From the NCBI GenBank assembly GCA_037501455.1, contig CM074861.1, positions 35,790,001-35,854,000 on the forward strand: a stretch of 64,000 nt of DNA, given 5' to 3'. The DNA comes from Lantana camara. Its lineage: Eukaryota; Streptophyta; Magnoliopsida; Lamiales; Verbenaceae. The translations under genes and the position numbers were made by a program. The notes under the pieces were generated by a model. It ran no database searches and had not been told where the DNA came from. It was given only the letters and a program-made list of their open reading frames with translations. Positions 1-9,575 of this stretch are shown in pieces (positions within the stretch are counted from its first letter, which is position 1; each line of letters begins with the position of its first letter).

Positions 1-1460
1 TTTGAATTCTAATTCTAGTCAACTTTTAAGAGAGCTAAAAATATCCAAACTATTTTTGGATAATTTTATACTTTATTTATTATAAAAATAAATAACTTAT
101 TTTATCTAATTAATTAATTCATAATTAATTAACTAGATTATTTTCTCCAAAATTAGACTTTCTTTTTAATTCAAAATTAAACCAAAGTCTATTAAATAAT
201 TAACTAATTAATTATTTAATATATATATATAATATATATATACACATGTGTGTGACACGTGTCACAGTGACACGTGTCACTCACGTGAGCCACACGTGTG
301 ATTCCACACGTGTGGAACCCTCTTGGCCCGATTAACTCGTTTAATCATTTTCAAGCCTCAACTCATGTAACCAAGTTGTTGTGTGTGACCCTCTAGGTTC
401 TCAATTCAATTAGCAGTGACCCCAATTAATTAATTCACTAATTAATTAATCAGTCCACAGATTAAACGACCATAGTCTAGCAACAGGTGTTTAACCCCTA
501 GCTGAATTGGAATGTTCGGATTCGACAGAACCTTTAAGTCATTGATTCATGTGAGATACAATCCTCCTACTTACTATCTCTCAACCAAGATCTAGGGCAA
601 GGGAATAATCAGAACCCTAATAATCCGGTCTTAAAGCTAAGTGCATTTCATATCCATTTGATCTCAATCCAAGAAACCCTTTTCTTGATGTCTTGATCTA
701 CTGCCTTGGCCAAGGACTCCATATGGCATATGAATGACTTACACAATAAGAGATCACCTTGCAAATGCAAGTGTAGGTCCTTTCTTGATTCTCATTCACT
801 TTCATGAATCACTTGTGCAGCCCCAGCATAAGCCTTGAATCAGTTGTCTATGGCGACACCCTTTAAAGCTTATACCTAAGACTACAGAGTTAACTCATAA
901 AGTGACAAGGAACCTCAAGTCTAAGGATCAATTAATCACATCAATGACTCGTGAGATATTTCCTAATCTGGAAGTTTCCATTTCCTGAAATAGAAACTTC
1001 CTTTCCCATTTAGGAATGTTCTCACACGGGGCACCTCAGTGAACTTACTTATTAAAGTAAGCACCCTCATGTATCACGCACGCATCAACTATACACTTTC
1101 CACCTCCATGAAACAAGGTGGTCCTTCTTAAGGGCGTGATCCCATAAGCAAGCCTTAGAGGAGTCAGGTTGACACTCCCACTGTCTGTAGGACTCATCGG
1201 CTTGGAGTATTTTACTAATCATGACTTATGTGATGTAGGGCTCGTTTCATGAACCATTTCACCTAAATGGTAGAGTCCTAAAGTCATCAGGATTAGGGGA
1301 GTTCTCATACATGCACAGCTAAAGTAAACGCATACCAAACAAGAGCATATAAAGAAGTGTTGCCTCAATTCGTTATTTTATTCAAAGATTGTCTGTGATT
1401 ACAATAAGGAAAAGCACAAAGCGGATATACAATCGGCTTTCTAGGGCACTATTCCTAACA
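1..1460 (-). repeat. 3' LTR of copia copy 1 (window-truncated)
   Basis: This aligns base for base with 8100-9559 and with 18173-19632, apart from a handful of differences. It ends with the LTR terminus ATTCCTAACA at 1451-1460, followed directly by the polypurine tract. About 480 bp of the LTR lies outside the window to the left. The first G-box seen in the other copies reads CACATGTG here, so five CACGTG motifs remain. Confidence 0.93.
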
Positions 1461-1471
1461 ATCTCCCACTT
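1461..1471 (-). other. Polypurine tract of copia copy 1
   Basis: The minus strand reads AAGTGGGAGAT immediately before the LTR start TGTTAGG. This is the standard position of the plus-strand primer. The same tract precedes the middle LTR at 9560-9570. Confidence 0.85.
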
Positions 1472-1476
1472 GCCCG

Positions 1477-4026
1477 TCAAAGCCATTCTAAAGCTACTCT
1501 AAGTCCCATCTTCTGAAGATGACCTTGGAAAGCTTCTCGACTAAGGGGTTTAGTAAGTGGATCTGCCACGTTCTCTGCTGATGTGACCCTCTCAATTAGC
1601 ACATCTCCTCTTTTGATAATATCACGGATTAGGTGATATTTCCTCATAATGTGCTTGGTCCGTTGGTGAGATCTTGGTTCTCTTGCTTGAGCAACCGCCC
1701 CAGTGTTGTCACAAAACACAGTAATGGGGTCTTTCATGCTAGGAACAACATTCAACTCTTGAATGAAGTTTCTAATCCAAACACCTTCCTTCGCTGCATC
1801 ATTTGCAGCTAAGTATTCGGCCTCAGTGGTCGAATCTGCAGTGGTAGTTTGCTTGGAACTCTTCCAACTCACTGCTCCACCGTTTAGGCAGAAAATGTAT
1901 CCTGACATTGACTTAAAATCATCTAAGTCAGATGCAAAGCTTGCATCGCAGTATCCTTCGACAGTAAGATCTTTCTGACCTCCGTAAACTAAGAATAAAT
2001 CTTTAGTACTTTTCAAGTACTTAAGAATATTCTTCACGGCAGCCCAGTGACCATCTCCAGGGTCAGATTGGAAACGACTTGTTACACTAAGTGCATAAGC
2101 CACATCCGGTCGAGTACATAACATTGCATACATTATGCTACCTATTGCTGATGCATAAGGTGTATGAGTCATTCTTTCCTTCTCAAGGTTAGTCTTAGGA
2201 CACATCTTCTTTGAAAGACATGTTCCTACACTCATAGGAAGGTTCTTAACCTTTGCTGACTCCATATTGAATCTCTTCAATACTTTGTCAATGTACATCG
2301 ACTGTGATAGTCCTATTAACCTTCTAGATCTATCTCTATAGATTTTGATTCCAAGGATATAGGACGCATCACCAAGATCTTTCATCTCGAATTGGTTCGA
2401 TAACCATAACTTAGTCACTTTCATGTCATCCTTCGAATTCCCAATAAGAAGGATGTCATCAACATAAAGTACTAAGAATTGCACTGAGGTCTCCAATTCC
2501 TTTCTATACACACATGATTCATTCGAAATTTGGATGAAGCCAAACGCTTTGACTGATTCATCAAATCGAATGTTCCAATTCCTAGAAGCCTGTTTCAATC
2601 CATAGATTGATCTTTGGAGTTTGCAAACCTTTTGCTCACTCCCACTGAATGTGAAACCTATGGGTTGCTCCATATAAATGTCTTTGTCAATGTCACCATT
2701 GAGAAAGGCAGTTTTCACATCCATTTGCCATATCTCATAGCCATAATATGCAGCAATGGCAAGCATGATCCGAATAGACTTTTGCATTGCAACTGGTGAA
2801 AAGGTTTCGTCAAAGTCCACGCCGGGTCTCTGAGTGAATCCTTTTGCAACTAGTCTTGCTTTGTAGGCTGCAATGCTTCCATCAACTCCAAGCTTTCTCT
2901 TAAAGATCCATTTGCAACCTATGGGTTTGACCCCATCAGGCAAATCTACCAAGGTCCAAACTTGGTTGGAGTTCATGGAATCCATTTCGGATTTCATGGC
3001 TTCTATCCACTGTTCAGAGTCAGAATCTGAAAGTGCCTCCTCATATGTTGAAGGATCATTATCCTTTTGAGAGATTTCATGGAAGAATCCATACCATCTC
3101 TCCGGCTGTCTAGGATTGCGTTCAGAACGCCTTAGAGGAGGATTTTCATGTGTATCGAAATTCGTGATTGGTTGTGGTTGATCAGAGTGGGACGTTTCTT
3201 CAGTGGGTGGTATGGGGTCACTTTGTACTTCTTCTAATTCTATGATCTTGCCTTGCTTTTCTTTAAGGAACGGTTCCTCCAGAAAAGTAGCATTTCTGGA
3301 AACAAACACCTTTTGCTCAGATTGATCATAGAAGTAGTATCCTATGGATTCCTTAGGATAACCTACAAAGTAGCATAAGTTAGAACGAGATTCTAACTTA
3401 TCTCCCACTGTCCTCTTCACGTAAGCAGGACAACCCCAAATTCTTAAGTAAGAATAACTAGGGATTTTACCATGCCACATTTCATAGGGCGTTTTAGGGA
3501 CTGACTTAGAGGGAACTAGATTCAAAATTTTTGCTGCACTTTCTGGGGCATAACCCCAGAAAGAAGGTGGTAAGTCAGTGAAACTCATCATGGAACGAAC
3601 CATATCAAGTAGGGTTCGATTCCTTCTCTCAGAAACTCCATTAAGCTGAGGAGTTCCCGGAGGAGTCCACTGAGAGATAATCCCATTATCCTTGAGATGA
3701 TTAAGGAATTCTTCACTAAGATATTCGCCTCCTCGATCAGATCGAAGTGCTTTGATCTTGTGACCAGTTTGGTTCTCAACCTCCTTTTGAAATTCTAAGA
3801 ATTTCTCAAAAGCTTCAGATTTATACTTCATTAAGTATACATAACCATACCGACTAAAGTCATCAGTAAAGGTTATGAAGTACTGATGATTGTTTCTAGT
3901 GCTTACACTAAGCGGTCCACAAACATCAGTATGGATCAAATCCAAAACCTTAGTGGCACGTTCCATAGTTCCTTTAAAAGGGACTTTGGACATTTTTCCT
4001 TTGAGACAGGATTCGCAAGAAGTTAA
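1477..4026 (-). CDS. Copia pol: integrase, reverse transcriptase, RNase H (copy 1)
   Basis: This is an open frame of about 850 codons, with the first Met at 3993. It follows an in-frame TAG at 4027-4029. Domains in order are: the end of the integrase zinc region (CESC); the integrase core with its catalytic acidic residues in HTDVCGP, RSDRGGEY and NGVSERRNRT; copia reverse transcriptase with YVDDILLIG; and RNase H with YCDASFASD, TEAEYLAA and a C-terminal ADPLTKPL motif. All catalytic residues I can check are present. In copia elements these enzymes copy genomic RNA into DNA and integrate it. This is the best-preserved pol in the window. It lacks its own conventional start because it is the 3' part of one gag-pol frame that begins at 5397. 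Confidence 0.93.
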   Translation of the reverse strand, partial: LTSCESCLKGKMSKVPFKGTMERATKVLDLIHTDVCGPLSVSTRNNHQYFITFTDDFSRYGYVYLMKYKSEAFEKFLEFQKEVENQTGHKIKALRSDRGGEYLSEEFLNHLKDNGIISQWTPPGTPQLNGVSERRNRTLLDMVRSMMSFTDLPPSFWGYAPESAAKILNLVPSKSVPKTPYEMWHGKIPSYSYLRIWGCPAYVKRTVGDKLESRSNLCYFVGYPKESIGYYFYDQSEQKVFVSRNATFLEEPFLKEKQGKIIELEEVQSDPIPPTEETSHSDQPQPITNFDTHENPPLRRSERNPRQPERWYGFFHEISQKDNDPSTYEEALSDSDSEQWIEAMKSEMDSMNSNQVWTLVDLPDGVKPIGCKWIFKRKLGVDGSIAAYKARLVAKGFTQRPGVDFDETFSPVAMQKSIRIMLAIAAYYGYEIWQMDVKTAFLNGDIDKDIYMEQPIGFTFSGSEQKVCKLQRSIYGLKQASRNWNIRFDESVKAFGFIQISNESCVYRKELETSVQFLVLYVDDILLIGNSKDDMKVTKLWLSNQFEMKDLGDASYILGIKIYRDRSRRLIGLSQSMYIDKVLKRFNMESAKVKNLPMSVGTCLSKKMCPKTNLEKERMTHTPYASAIGSIMYAMLCTRPDVAYALSVTSRFQSDPGDGHWAAVKNILKYLKSTKDLFLVYGGQKDLTVEGYCDASFASDLDDFKSMSGYIFCLNGGAVSWKSSKQTTTADSTTEAEYLAANDAAKEGVWIRNFIQELNVVPSMKDPITVFCDNTGAVAQAREPRSHQRTKHIMRKYHLIRDIIKRGDVLIERVTSAENVADPLTKPLSREAFQGHLQKMGLRVALEWL

Positions 4027-4722
4027 CTATTTGAGATCTTTTTCAGAGAATGATCCTAAAGTGTTTATCTTGCTAATTCTGTTCTTGGAAATGTGTCCTA
4101 ATCTAGCGTGCCATAAGGGAGCTGAAACTTTGTCATCTCTCTTACGCTTCGTTTCTCGTTGTATATTCATAATATTGATATTTTGAGTTAGGTAAAGTCC
4201 ATTACTTAGAGTACCGATATGAACGGAAGAGTTGTTCCGTTTGATAAAATATTTACCATTCTTAATATAAGTTTCATATCCTTCACAATCTAATATTGGA
4301 ACTGAAATTATATTACGAATAATGCTCGGTACATAAAGGACTTTATTTAATACTAACTCAAAACTACCTAAATCTAATCTAATTGTGCCTAAAGCTCGAG
4401 CTTCAACGTTTGAGCCATCGCCGATCTTCAAGACACATTCTCCTTCTTTTAGTTGTTGAACATCACTTAGCATCTGTACATCATTACAGATATGAGTTCC
4501 ACAACCGGTATCAAGTACCCAAGAACTAGAATTAATAGACAGATTTACTTCAACGAGAAAGATACCTTTCTTTAGAGTAGCCTTGTACTCTGGGCAGTTT
4601 CTCCTCCAATGTCCCGCTTTGCCACAATGGAAGCAAACATCCTCTTTCTGATCACGCTTCTTCTTTTGGGCCTTCCCCTTCGAAATGCCACCAGTGGGCC
4701 TAAGGGGTTTCTTCTTCTTCTT
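4027..4722 (-). CDS. Copia zinc knuckle and protease segment (copy 1)
   Basis: This is the middle part of the same reading frame, bounded upstream by a TAA at 4723-4725 and closed by a TAG at 4027-4029. It starts lysine-rich, then shows a CCHC zinc knuckle (CFHCGKAGHWRRNC, 4594-4635). An aspartic-protease active site WVLDTGCGTH follows, then a protease-to-integrase linker ending with the HARLGH motif of the copia pre-integrase domain. The knuckle normally belongs to gag, so the upstream stop separates it from the capsid part. No sensible start codon serves this segment, so it could be expressed only by stop readthrough or not at all. Confidence 0.85.
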   Translation of the reverse strand, partial: KKKKKPLRPTGGISKGKAQKKKRDQKEDVCFHCGKAGHWRRNCPEYKATLKKGIFLVEVNLSINSSSWVLDTGCGTHICNDVQMLSDVQQLKEGECVLKIGDGSNVEARALGTIRLDLGSFELVLNKVLYVPSIIRNIISVPILDCEGYETYIKNGKYFIKRNNSSVHIGTLSNGLYLTQNINIMNIQRETKRKRDDKVSAPLWHARLGHISKNRISKINTLGSFSEKDLK

Positions 4723-5397
4723 TTAGGCTTTCTTACCCTTACCTTTAGAAGGCCCAGAAGAGGAAGATGGAGCATTCACCATCAAAACCTTATTGTCCTT
4801 CTTGATCGTGCTTTCAGCAGTCACAAGCTGACTAATCAGCTCAGCTATAGTAGCACCAGCATGATTCATGTTGAAGTTAAGGACAAATGGGTTGAATGAC
4901 GGTGGGAGCGAAGCTAGCAACAAATCTACTGAAAGCTCATCTTTTAGTGGCATGTCCATGGAAGCAAGTTTCTCAGTAAGGGCAAGAAACTTGAGTCCAT
5001 ATTCATGGACACTTGAACCTTCCCTCATTCTCAAGTGGAACAATTCCTTTGAAGTGTTATACCTTGTAACACGTTCATGAGGGCGGTAAAGTTGCTCTAA
5101 GTGGTCGTAAATCTCCCAAGCAAATTCCATGGCCTCATGTTGCCTTTGCAAGTCCGGAGACATGTTAGCCAACATAAGGCAACGGGCTTGGAGATTATCA
5201 TCCTTCCACTTCTGAATCGCATCCCGCTCGGCCCGAGTGGGAGCTTCCCCTTCGGGACTAGGCTCCCCTTCGAAGAGAACATAAGTTCTCTTCTCAGAAT
5301 CTAAAATTATTTTTAGATTCCTCAGCCAATCAGAATAGTTGGGACCAGTCAACTTGTTTGACTCGAGGATCGATACAAGAGGGTTTTTGGTTGCCAT
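4723..5397 (-). CDS. Copia gag, capsid part (copy 1)
   Basis: A 224-codon ORF starts MATKNPLVSILESNKLTGPN, the usual N-terminal region of plant copia gag (UBN2/gag family: LTGPNYSDWLRNLK, then ARCLMLANM and LASLPPSFNPF). Gag forms the virus-like particle that packages the element RNA. The ORF ends GKGKKA followed by TAA, directly before the lysine-rich run that leads into the zinc knuckle in the same frame. The particle-forming part is therefore intact, but the RNA-binding knuckle is cut off. The start at 5397 is the first Met and the family homology begins there. Confidence 0.92.
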   Translation of the reverse strand: MATKNPLVSILESNKLTGPNYSDWLRNLKIILDSEKRTYVLFEGEPSPEGEAPTRAERDAIQKWKDDNLQARCLMLANMSPDLQRQHEAMEFAWEIYDHLEQLYRPHERVTRYNTSKELFHLRMREGSSVHEYGLKFLALTEKLASMDMPLKDELSVDLLLASLPPSFNPFVLNFNMNHAGATIAELISQLVTAESTIKKDNKVLMVNAPSSSSGPSKGKGKKA

Positions 5398-5603
5398 TTC
5401 AAAACACGTAGAGAATCACAGAATCTACGACCTAAATGGTAAATCAGAGAACTAGTGAGCATGCTGAATTATAACGATATACAAAAGATAAGGTCTTTAA
5501 TCTAATGTAGCTCCCACTGTTTTTCAAAGATCTAGAATTCCCAAAGATCTAAGAGGAACACGTTTCCCAATGGGTACTAAGATCCTAGGCATTTTACCTC
5601 GAA

Positions 5604-5924
5604 CCCACGACTCGCGGACATTCTAAGTAAGAACCCTAGGTAGGTACAGCTTACCAATTCTAACACCTTTAGAACTCTTAGTAATTGTTTTTGCATCACC
5701 TATCTTTCAATATGGACCCACGACTCGTGCGACATCCATATTTACTTAGGCGTTAAGCTAGACCCATCAATCATAAGATCATGACCAAAACTTAGTTCGA
5801 ACGACCCACGACTCGCGGACATCGCCCTTGCTAAAATTGACCACGAAATATTGATCATTTAAAATGATCAATTAGGTAACTAAGAACTAATAAGCTCCAC
5901 TAGCTATCCCACGACTCGCGGACA
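5604..5924 (-). repeat. Four spaced 17-bp leader repeats (copy 1)
   Basis: On the sense (minus) strand TGTCCGCGAGTCGTGGG occurs at 5604-5620, 5805-5821 and 5908-5924, with a variant (TGTCGCACGAGTCGTGGG) at 5717-5734. Starts are 113, 88 and 103 bp apart, and the intervening sequences are unrelated to each other. The cluster ends about 210 nt upstream of the gag start. Conservation of the core with free spacers suggests a protein- or RNA-binding site rather than a decayed tandem array. Confidence 0.8.
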
Positions 5925-7060
5925 ATAACTAGCTTTACTTACTAAACTTAAAACCTATTGATGGAATGCTAGGAATTCAATTCAAAATTTGCATCTCGAA
6001 TTAAACACCTATTTGTTCGAAATTAGCTTAATATTTAATGGGAATTTTCGAATCAACCGGAGAGTTGTCCGGTTCGACCTCACCAACATATATGTTATCC
6101 AATTTTATTAGTCTTGATTAATGCAAGTACACTTAAATGCATTTCAAACAAGCACATAAACAGATAACATGTCCTAGCATGATACTAACATGTAATGATC
6201 ATGGGTTCTACCTATCTTATGCGTGATATGTGGGAGCCACTCCACAATCACAAGTTCTAACATACATGCCACATAAACAGTTCAAATCACATAAGGGAAA
6301 GCGGTAACAAAATACGAGCCCTATCTCTATTACATTTAACAATTGAGATTCCCCTCCCTAACATTTTGAGGGGTCTTCACTTATGGCCTTCTTGTTACTT
6401 GAATGTGGTCCATCTTACTCCATGGGTGCATTGTCTCCAAAATGAAAATAAAACCTCACCACCTATCTCTACTCTCAAATTACAATAAAAAGAAAAAGAC
6501 ATAAAGTAATAAGGCTCAATCTTCATATTGGCCTTAGACAATTACACGGGGCATACCCCGGTCTAAAAAACAGTAATATGGAAAGCCACATAATAAATCA
6601 CATAACAGTACGCACATAAGTGAGGCTCCAACCTCAATTGAAAAACGCAACTATAGGGCTCCAACCCCAATTTAAACCATCCATGTGCATAAATTAAAAC
6701 CATACATAGATCTAAACCCATGATCACCTAACATGCTTTTGCAAGAATTTAAATTTAACCAATAAATTAAAATTCTCGCTTTAAGCTCTAATAGCTTAAA
6801 ACACGACTTGATGCGAGTCTTATTTATAAAAGTTTTCAATAAATCCCAAATTACCAAAACAAATAAAATTCCAATTAATTTCTGAAAATTAATAATTTTA
6901 TCAAGATGTATTTTCCCAAAATATAAACCGTTTCAATTTCTCAAAAATCCCAATTTTAAGTTTTATTCAAAAATTAAAATAAATATTCAAAAATAAAATT
7001 TTAAAATTAAAATGAAATTGGGACTGGATTGCACGAAACACGAAAAGGCCGGATCGCGAA

Positions 7061-7345
7061 AACGGGACCCGTACGTGGAGAAGACCGCACGCACGCGGCG
7101 CGCGCGGCCAAGGTCGCGCGAGTGCGCGCGCTGCTTTCCCGCAAGCATGCGGGCGGGGTGGGCGGCCAGTCTCGGCCGCCCTGGAAGGGCGCGCCTAGTG
7201 CGGGAGGAGCTGGGCGGCTGGCCGGTCTGTCCCGGCCAGGCCTGGGCGGTTGCCCTTGCGCACGCCTAGCACAGGCGGGCGGTGCGGGCGAAGCCCGCGC
7301 GCGCGACGCCTTCGCGCGCGGGGTTTCGCGTGTTCGTCGCAATCC
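7061..7345. other. GC-rich block in copia leader
   Basis: This is a strongly GC-rich stretch dominated by GCGCGC runs and GGCCGG motifs, set inside an AT-rich element. It lies about 250 bp from the primer-binding site. ORFs crossing it on both strands are low-complexity Arg/Ala/Pro translations and are not real genes. The same block in copy 2 (15160-15313 and 17264-17405) was the target of a solo-LTR insertion. Confidence 0.75.
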
Positions 7346-7601
7346 GGGTTTTCGTTTCGTGTTTTCGTTCAAAAGCAAAACCAATCCAAGAAATCCAAAA
7401 ACAGTTTATACAGTTTCAAATCTAAAACAGTTTTCAAAAATTAAATTTTGTAAAAACCAATTTTCAGAAACTTTCAGGAAAAAATACAGTTTCGTAATTC
7501 AGGCTTTCTAAAACAATTACTAATACTCAATCGCATCAAGCCTAAGAATTTCTACCAAATTTAGTATAATTGAGACGAATCAGAAACACGATTAACGAGG
7601 T

Positions 7602-7614
7602 GGCTCTGATACCA
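7602..7614 (-). other. Primer-binding site, initiator tRNA-Met (copy 1)
   Basis: The minus strand reads TGGTATCAGAGCC, two bases after the LTR end CCAACA. This is the standard plant copia primer-binding site complementary to the 3' end of initiator tRNA-Met. Confidence 0.93.
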
Positions 7615-8001
7615 CTTGTTGGAAAACACGAATCAGAAAGCAGCGGAATTTAAAAAATTTTCCCAACAAAAGGACCTTGAACTCGCAATCGTGTAACCAA
7701 ATTCGTAAAGATAGAAAACTTACTTTTCTTTTATTCTTTCTTGAAGCGTTTCAAGCCACCCAAGAACGCTCTTCTCGCGGCTTGATCCCCTCTCCTTTGG
7801 TAAAGCTCGAATCTTCAAACTTCTAACTTGAAGTCTCTAGAGAAAGTCCACCAACTTGATCACAATCTAACTAGTAAGGATGCTAGTTCTCTAGTTAATG
7901 TTTAGGCTTAACCTAGGGTTTAATTTAATCTTGGAGAAAGGAAGGTGTTTAACACATGAACCAAGAATTGTCAATTAGCTCCATAAGGAGCTCGAGCTCC
8001 C

Positions 8002-8011
8002 CTATATATAG
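8002..8011 (-). promoter_or_regulatory. LTR TATA box
   Basis: The minus strand reads CTATATATAG, followed 3' by the 14-bp palindrome GGAGCTCGAGCTCC (7987-8000). Transcription should start about 30 nt downstream, near 7970. The same box is present in the other full LTR (18074-18083) and, on the + strand, in the solo LTR near 16870. Confidence 0.7.
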
Positions 8012-8343
8012 AGAGAGGTTGCCGATCCAAATCCTAGTTGGGAAAGGATTTGGTTCCTCTCTCTCCTATTACTTGATCATCAAGTATTTTCCAACTTTGA
8101 CTTTGAATTCTAATTCTAGTCAACTTTTAAGAGAGCTAAAAATATCCAAACTATTTTTGGATAATTTTATACTTTATTTATTATAAAAATAAATAACTTA
8201 TTTTATCTAATTAATTAATTCATAATTAATTAACTAGATTATTTTCTCCAAAATTAGACTTTCTTTTTAATTCAAAATTAAACCAAAGTCTATTAAATAA
8301 TTAACTAATTAATTATTTAATATATATATAATATATATATACA

Positions 8344-8412
8344 CACGTGTGTGACACGTGTCACAGTGACACGTGTCACTCACGTGAGCCACACGTGTGA
8401 TTCCACACGTGT
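8344..8412. promoter_or_regulatory. G-box (CACGTG) array in LTR U3
   Basis: Six CACGTG motifs lie within about 70 bp, most inside the longer palindromes TGACACGTGTCA or CCACACGTGTGG. The array is about 340 bp upstream of the TATA box in the transcription sense. Six are also present at 18416-18485. Five remain in the LTR at 1-1460 and five in the solo LTR (about 16460-16530). G-boxes bind plant bZIP and bHLH factors, and tandem ACGT-core sites are typical of stress or ABA-responsive promoters. Confidence 0.75.
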
Positions 8413-9575
8413 GGAACCCTCTTGGCCCGATTAACTCGTTTAATCATTTTCAAGCCTCAACTCATGTAACCAAGTTGTTGTGTGTGACCCTCTAGGTTCT
8501 CAATTCAATTAGCAGTGACCCCAATTAATTAATTCACTAATTAATTAATCAGTCCACAGATTAAACGACCATAGTCTAGCAACAGGTGTTTAACCCCTAG
8601 CTGAATTGGAATGTTCGGATTCGACAGAACCTTTAAGTCATTGATTCATGTGAGATACAATCCTCCTACTTACTATCTCTCAACCAAGATCTAGGGCAAG
8701 GGAATAATCAGAACCCTAATAATCCGGTCTTAAAGCTAAGTGCATTTCATATCCATTTGATCTCAATCCAAGAAACCCTTTTCTTGATGTCTTGATCTAC
8801 TGCCTTGGCCAAGGACTCCATATGGCATATGAATGACTTACACAATAAGAGATCACCTTGCAAATGCAAGTGTAGGTCCTTTCTTGATTCTCATTCACTT
8901 TCATGAATCACTTGTGCAGCCCCAGCATAAGCCTTGAATCAGTTGTCTATGGCGACACCCTTTAAAGCTTATACCTAAGACTACAGAGTTAACTCATAAA
9001 GTGACAAGGAACCTCAAGTCTAAGGATCAATTAATCACATCAATGACTCGTGAGATATTTCCTAATCTGGAAGTTTCCATTTCCTGAAATAGAAACTTCC
9101 TTTCCCATTTAGGAATGTTCTCACACGGGGCACCTCAGTGAACTTACTTATTAAAGTAAGCACCCTCATGTATCACGCACGCATCAACTATACACTTTCC
9201 ACCTCCATGAAACAAGGTGGTCCTTCTTAAGGGCGTGATCCCATAAACAAGCCTTAGAGGAGTCAGGTTGACACTCCCACTGTCTGTAGGACTCATCGGC
9301 TTGGAGTATTTTACTAATCATGACTTATGTGATGTAGGGCTCGTTTCATGAACCATTTCACCTAAATGGTAGAGTCCTAAAGTCATCAGGATTAGGGGAG
9401 TTCTCATACATGCACAGCTAAAGTAAACGCATACCAAACAAGAGCATATAAAGAAGTGTTGCCTCAATTCGTTATTTTATTCAAAGATTGTCTGTGATTA
9501 CAATAAGGAAAAGCACAAAGCGGATATACAATCGGCTTTCTAGGGCACTATTCCTAACAATCTCCCACTTGCCCG

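Larger units (their letters stand above)
5398..7601 (-). other. Copia 5' leader of copy 1
   Basis: About 2.2 kb lie between the primer-binding site and the gag start, with no credible coding sequence. It holds four spaced copies of a 17-bp motif (5604-5924), an AT-rich stretch (about 6670-7010) and a sharply GC-rich block (about 7060-7345). A leader this long is unusual for copia. It presumably acts as RNA (packaging, dimerisation or translation control), which is inference. Confidence 0.7.
7617..9559 (-). repeat. Middle LTR of the copia array (1943 bp)
   Basis: It is bounded by TGTTGG at 7617 and CCTAACA at 9559. It serves as 5' LTR of copy 1 and 3' LTR of copy 2. It differs from the 17690-19632 LTR at only a few sites that I could see (for example 8037, 8949 and 9245). 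It contains a TATA box, a G-box array and AATTAATT-rich segments. Small ORFs across it are chance. Confidence 0.93.

Noticed and set aside
7007..7511. Overlapping ORFs of 85-160 codons on both strands in the GC-rich leader block
   Set aside because: Low-complexity Arg/Ala/Pro translations in all frames, with no homology or start context. They result from stop-poor GC-rich DNA.
7602..7614. tRNA-like sequence (TGGTATCAGAGCC), also at 17675, 36592 and 52244
   Set aside because: Only the complement of the 3' end of initiator tRNA-Met is present, next to LTRs. These are primer-binding sites, not tRNA genes.
7956..8186. 76-codon ORF in the copia LTR (also at 18029-18259)
   Set aside because: It lies in the LTR across the TATA box and is present only because the LTR is repeated.
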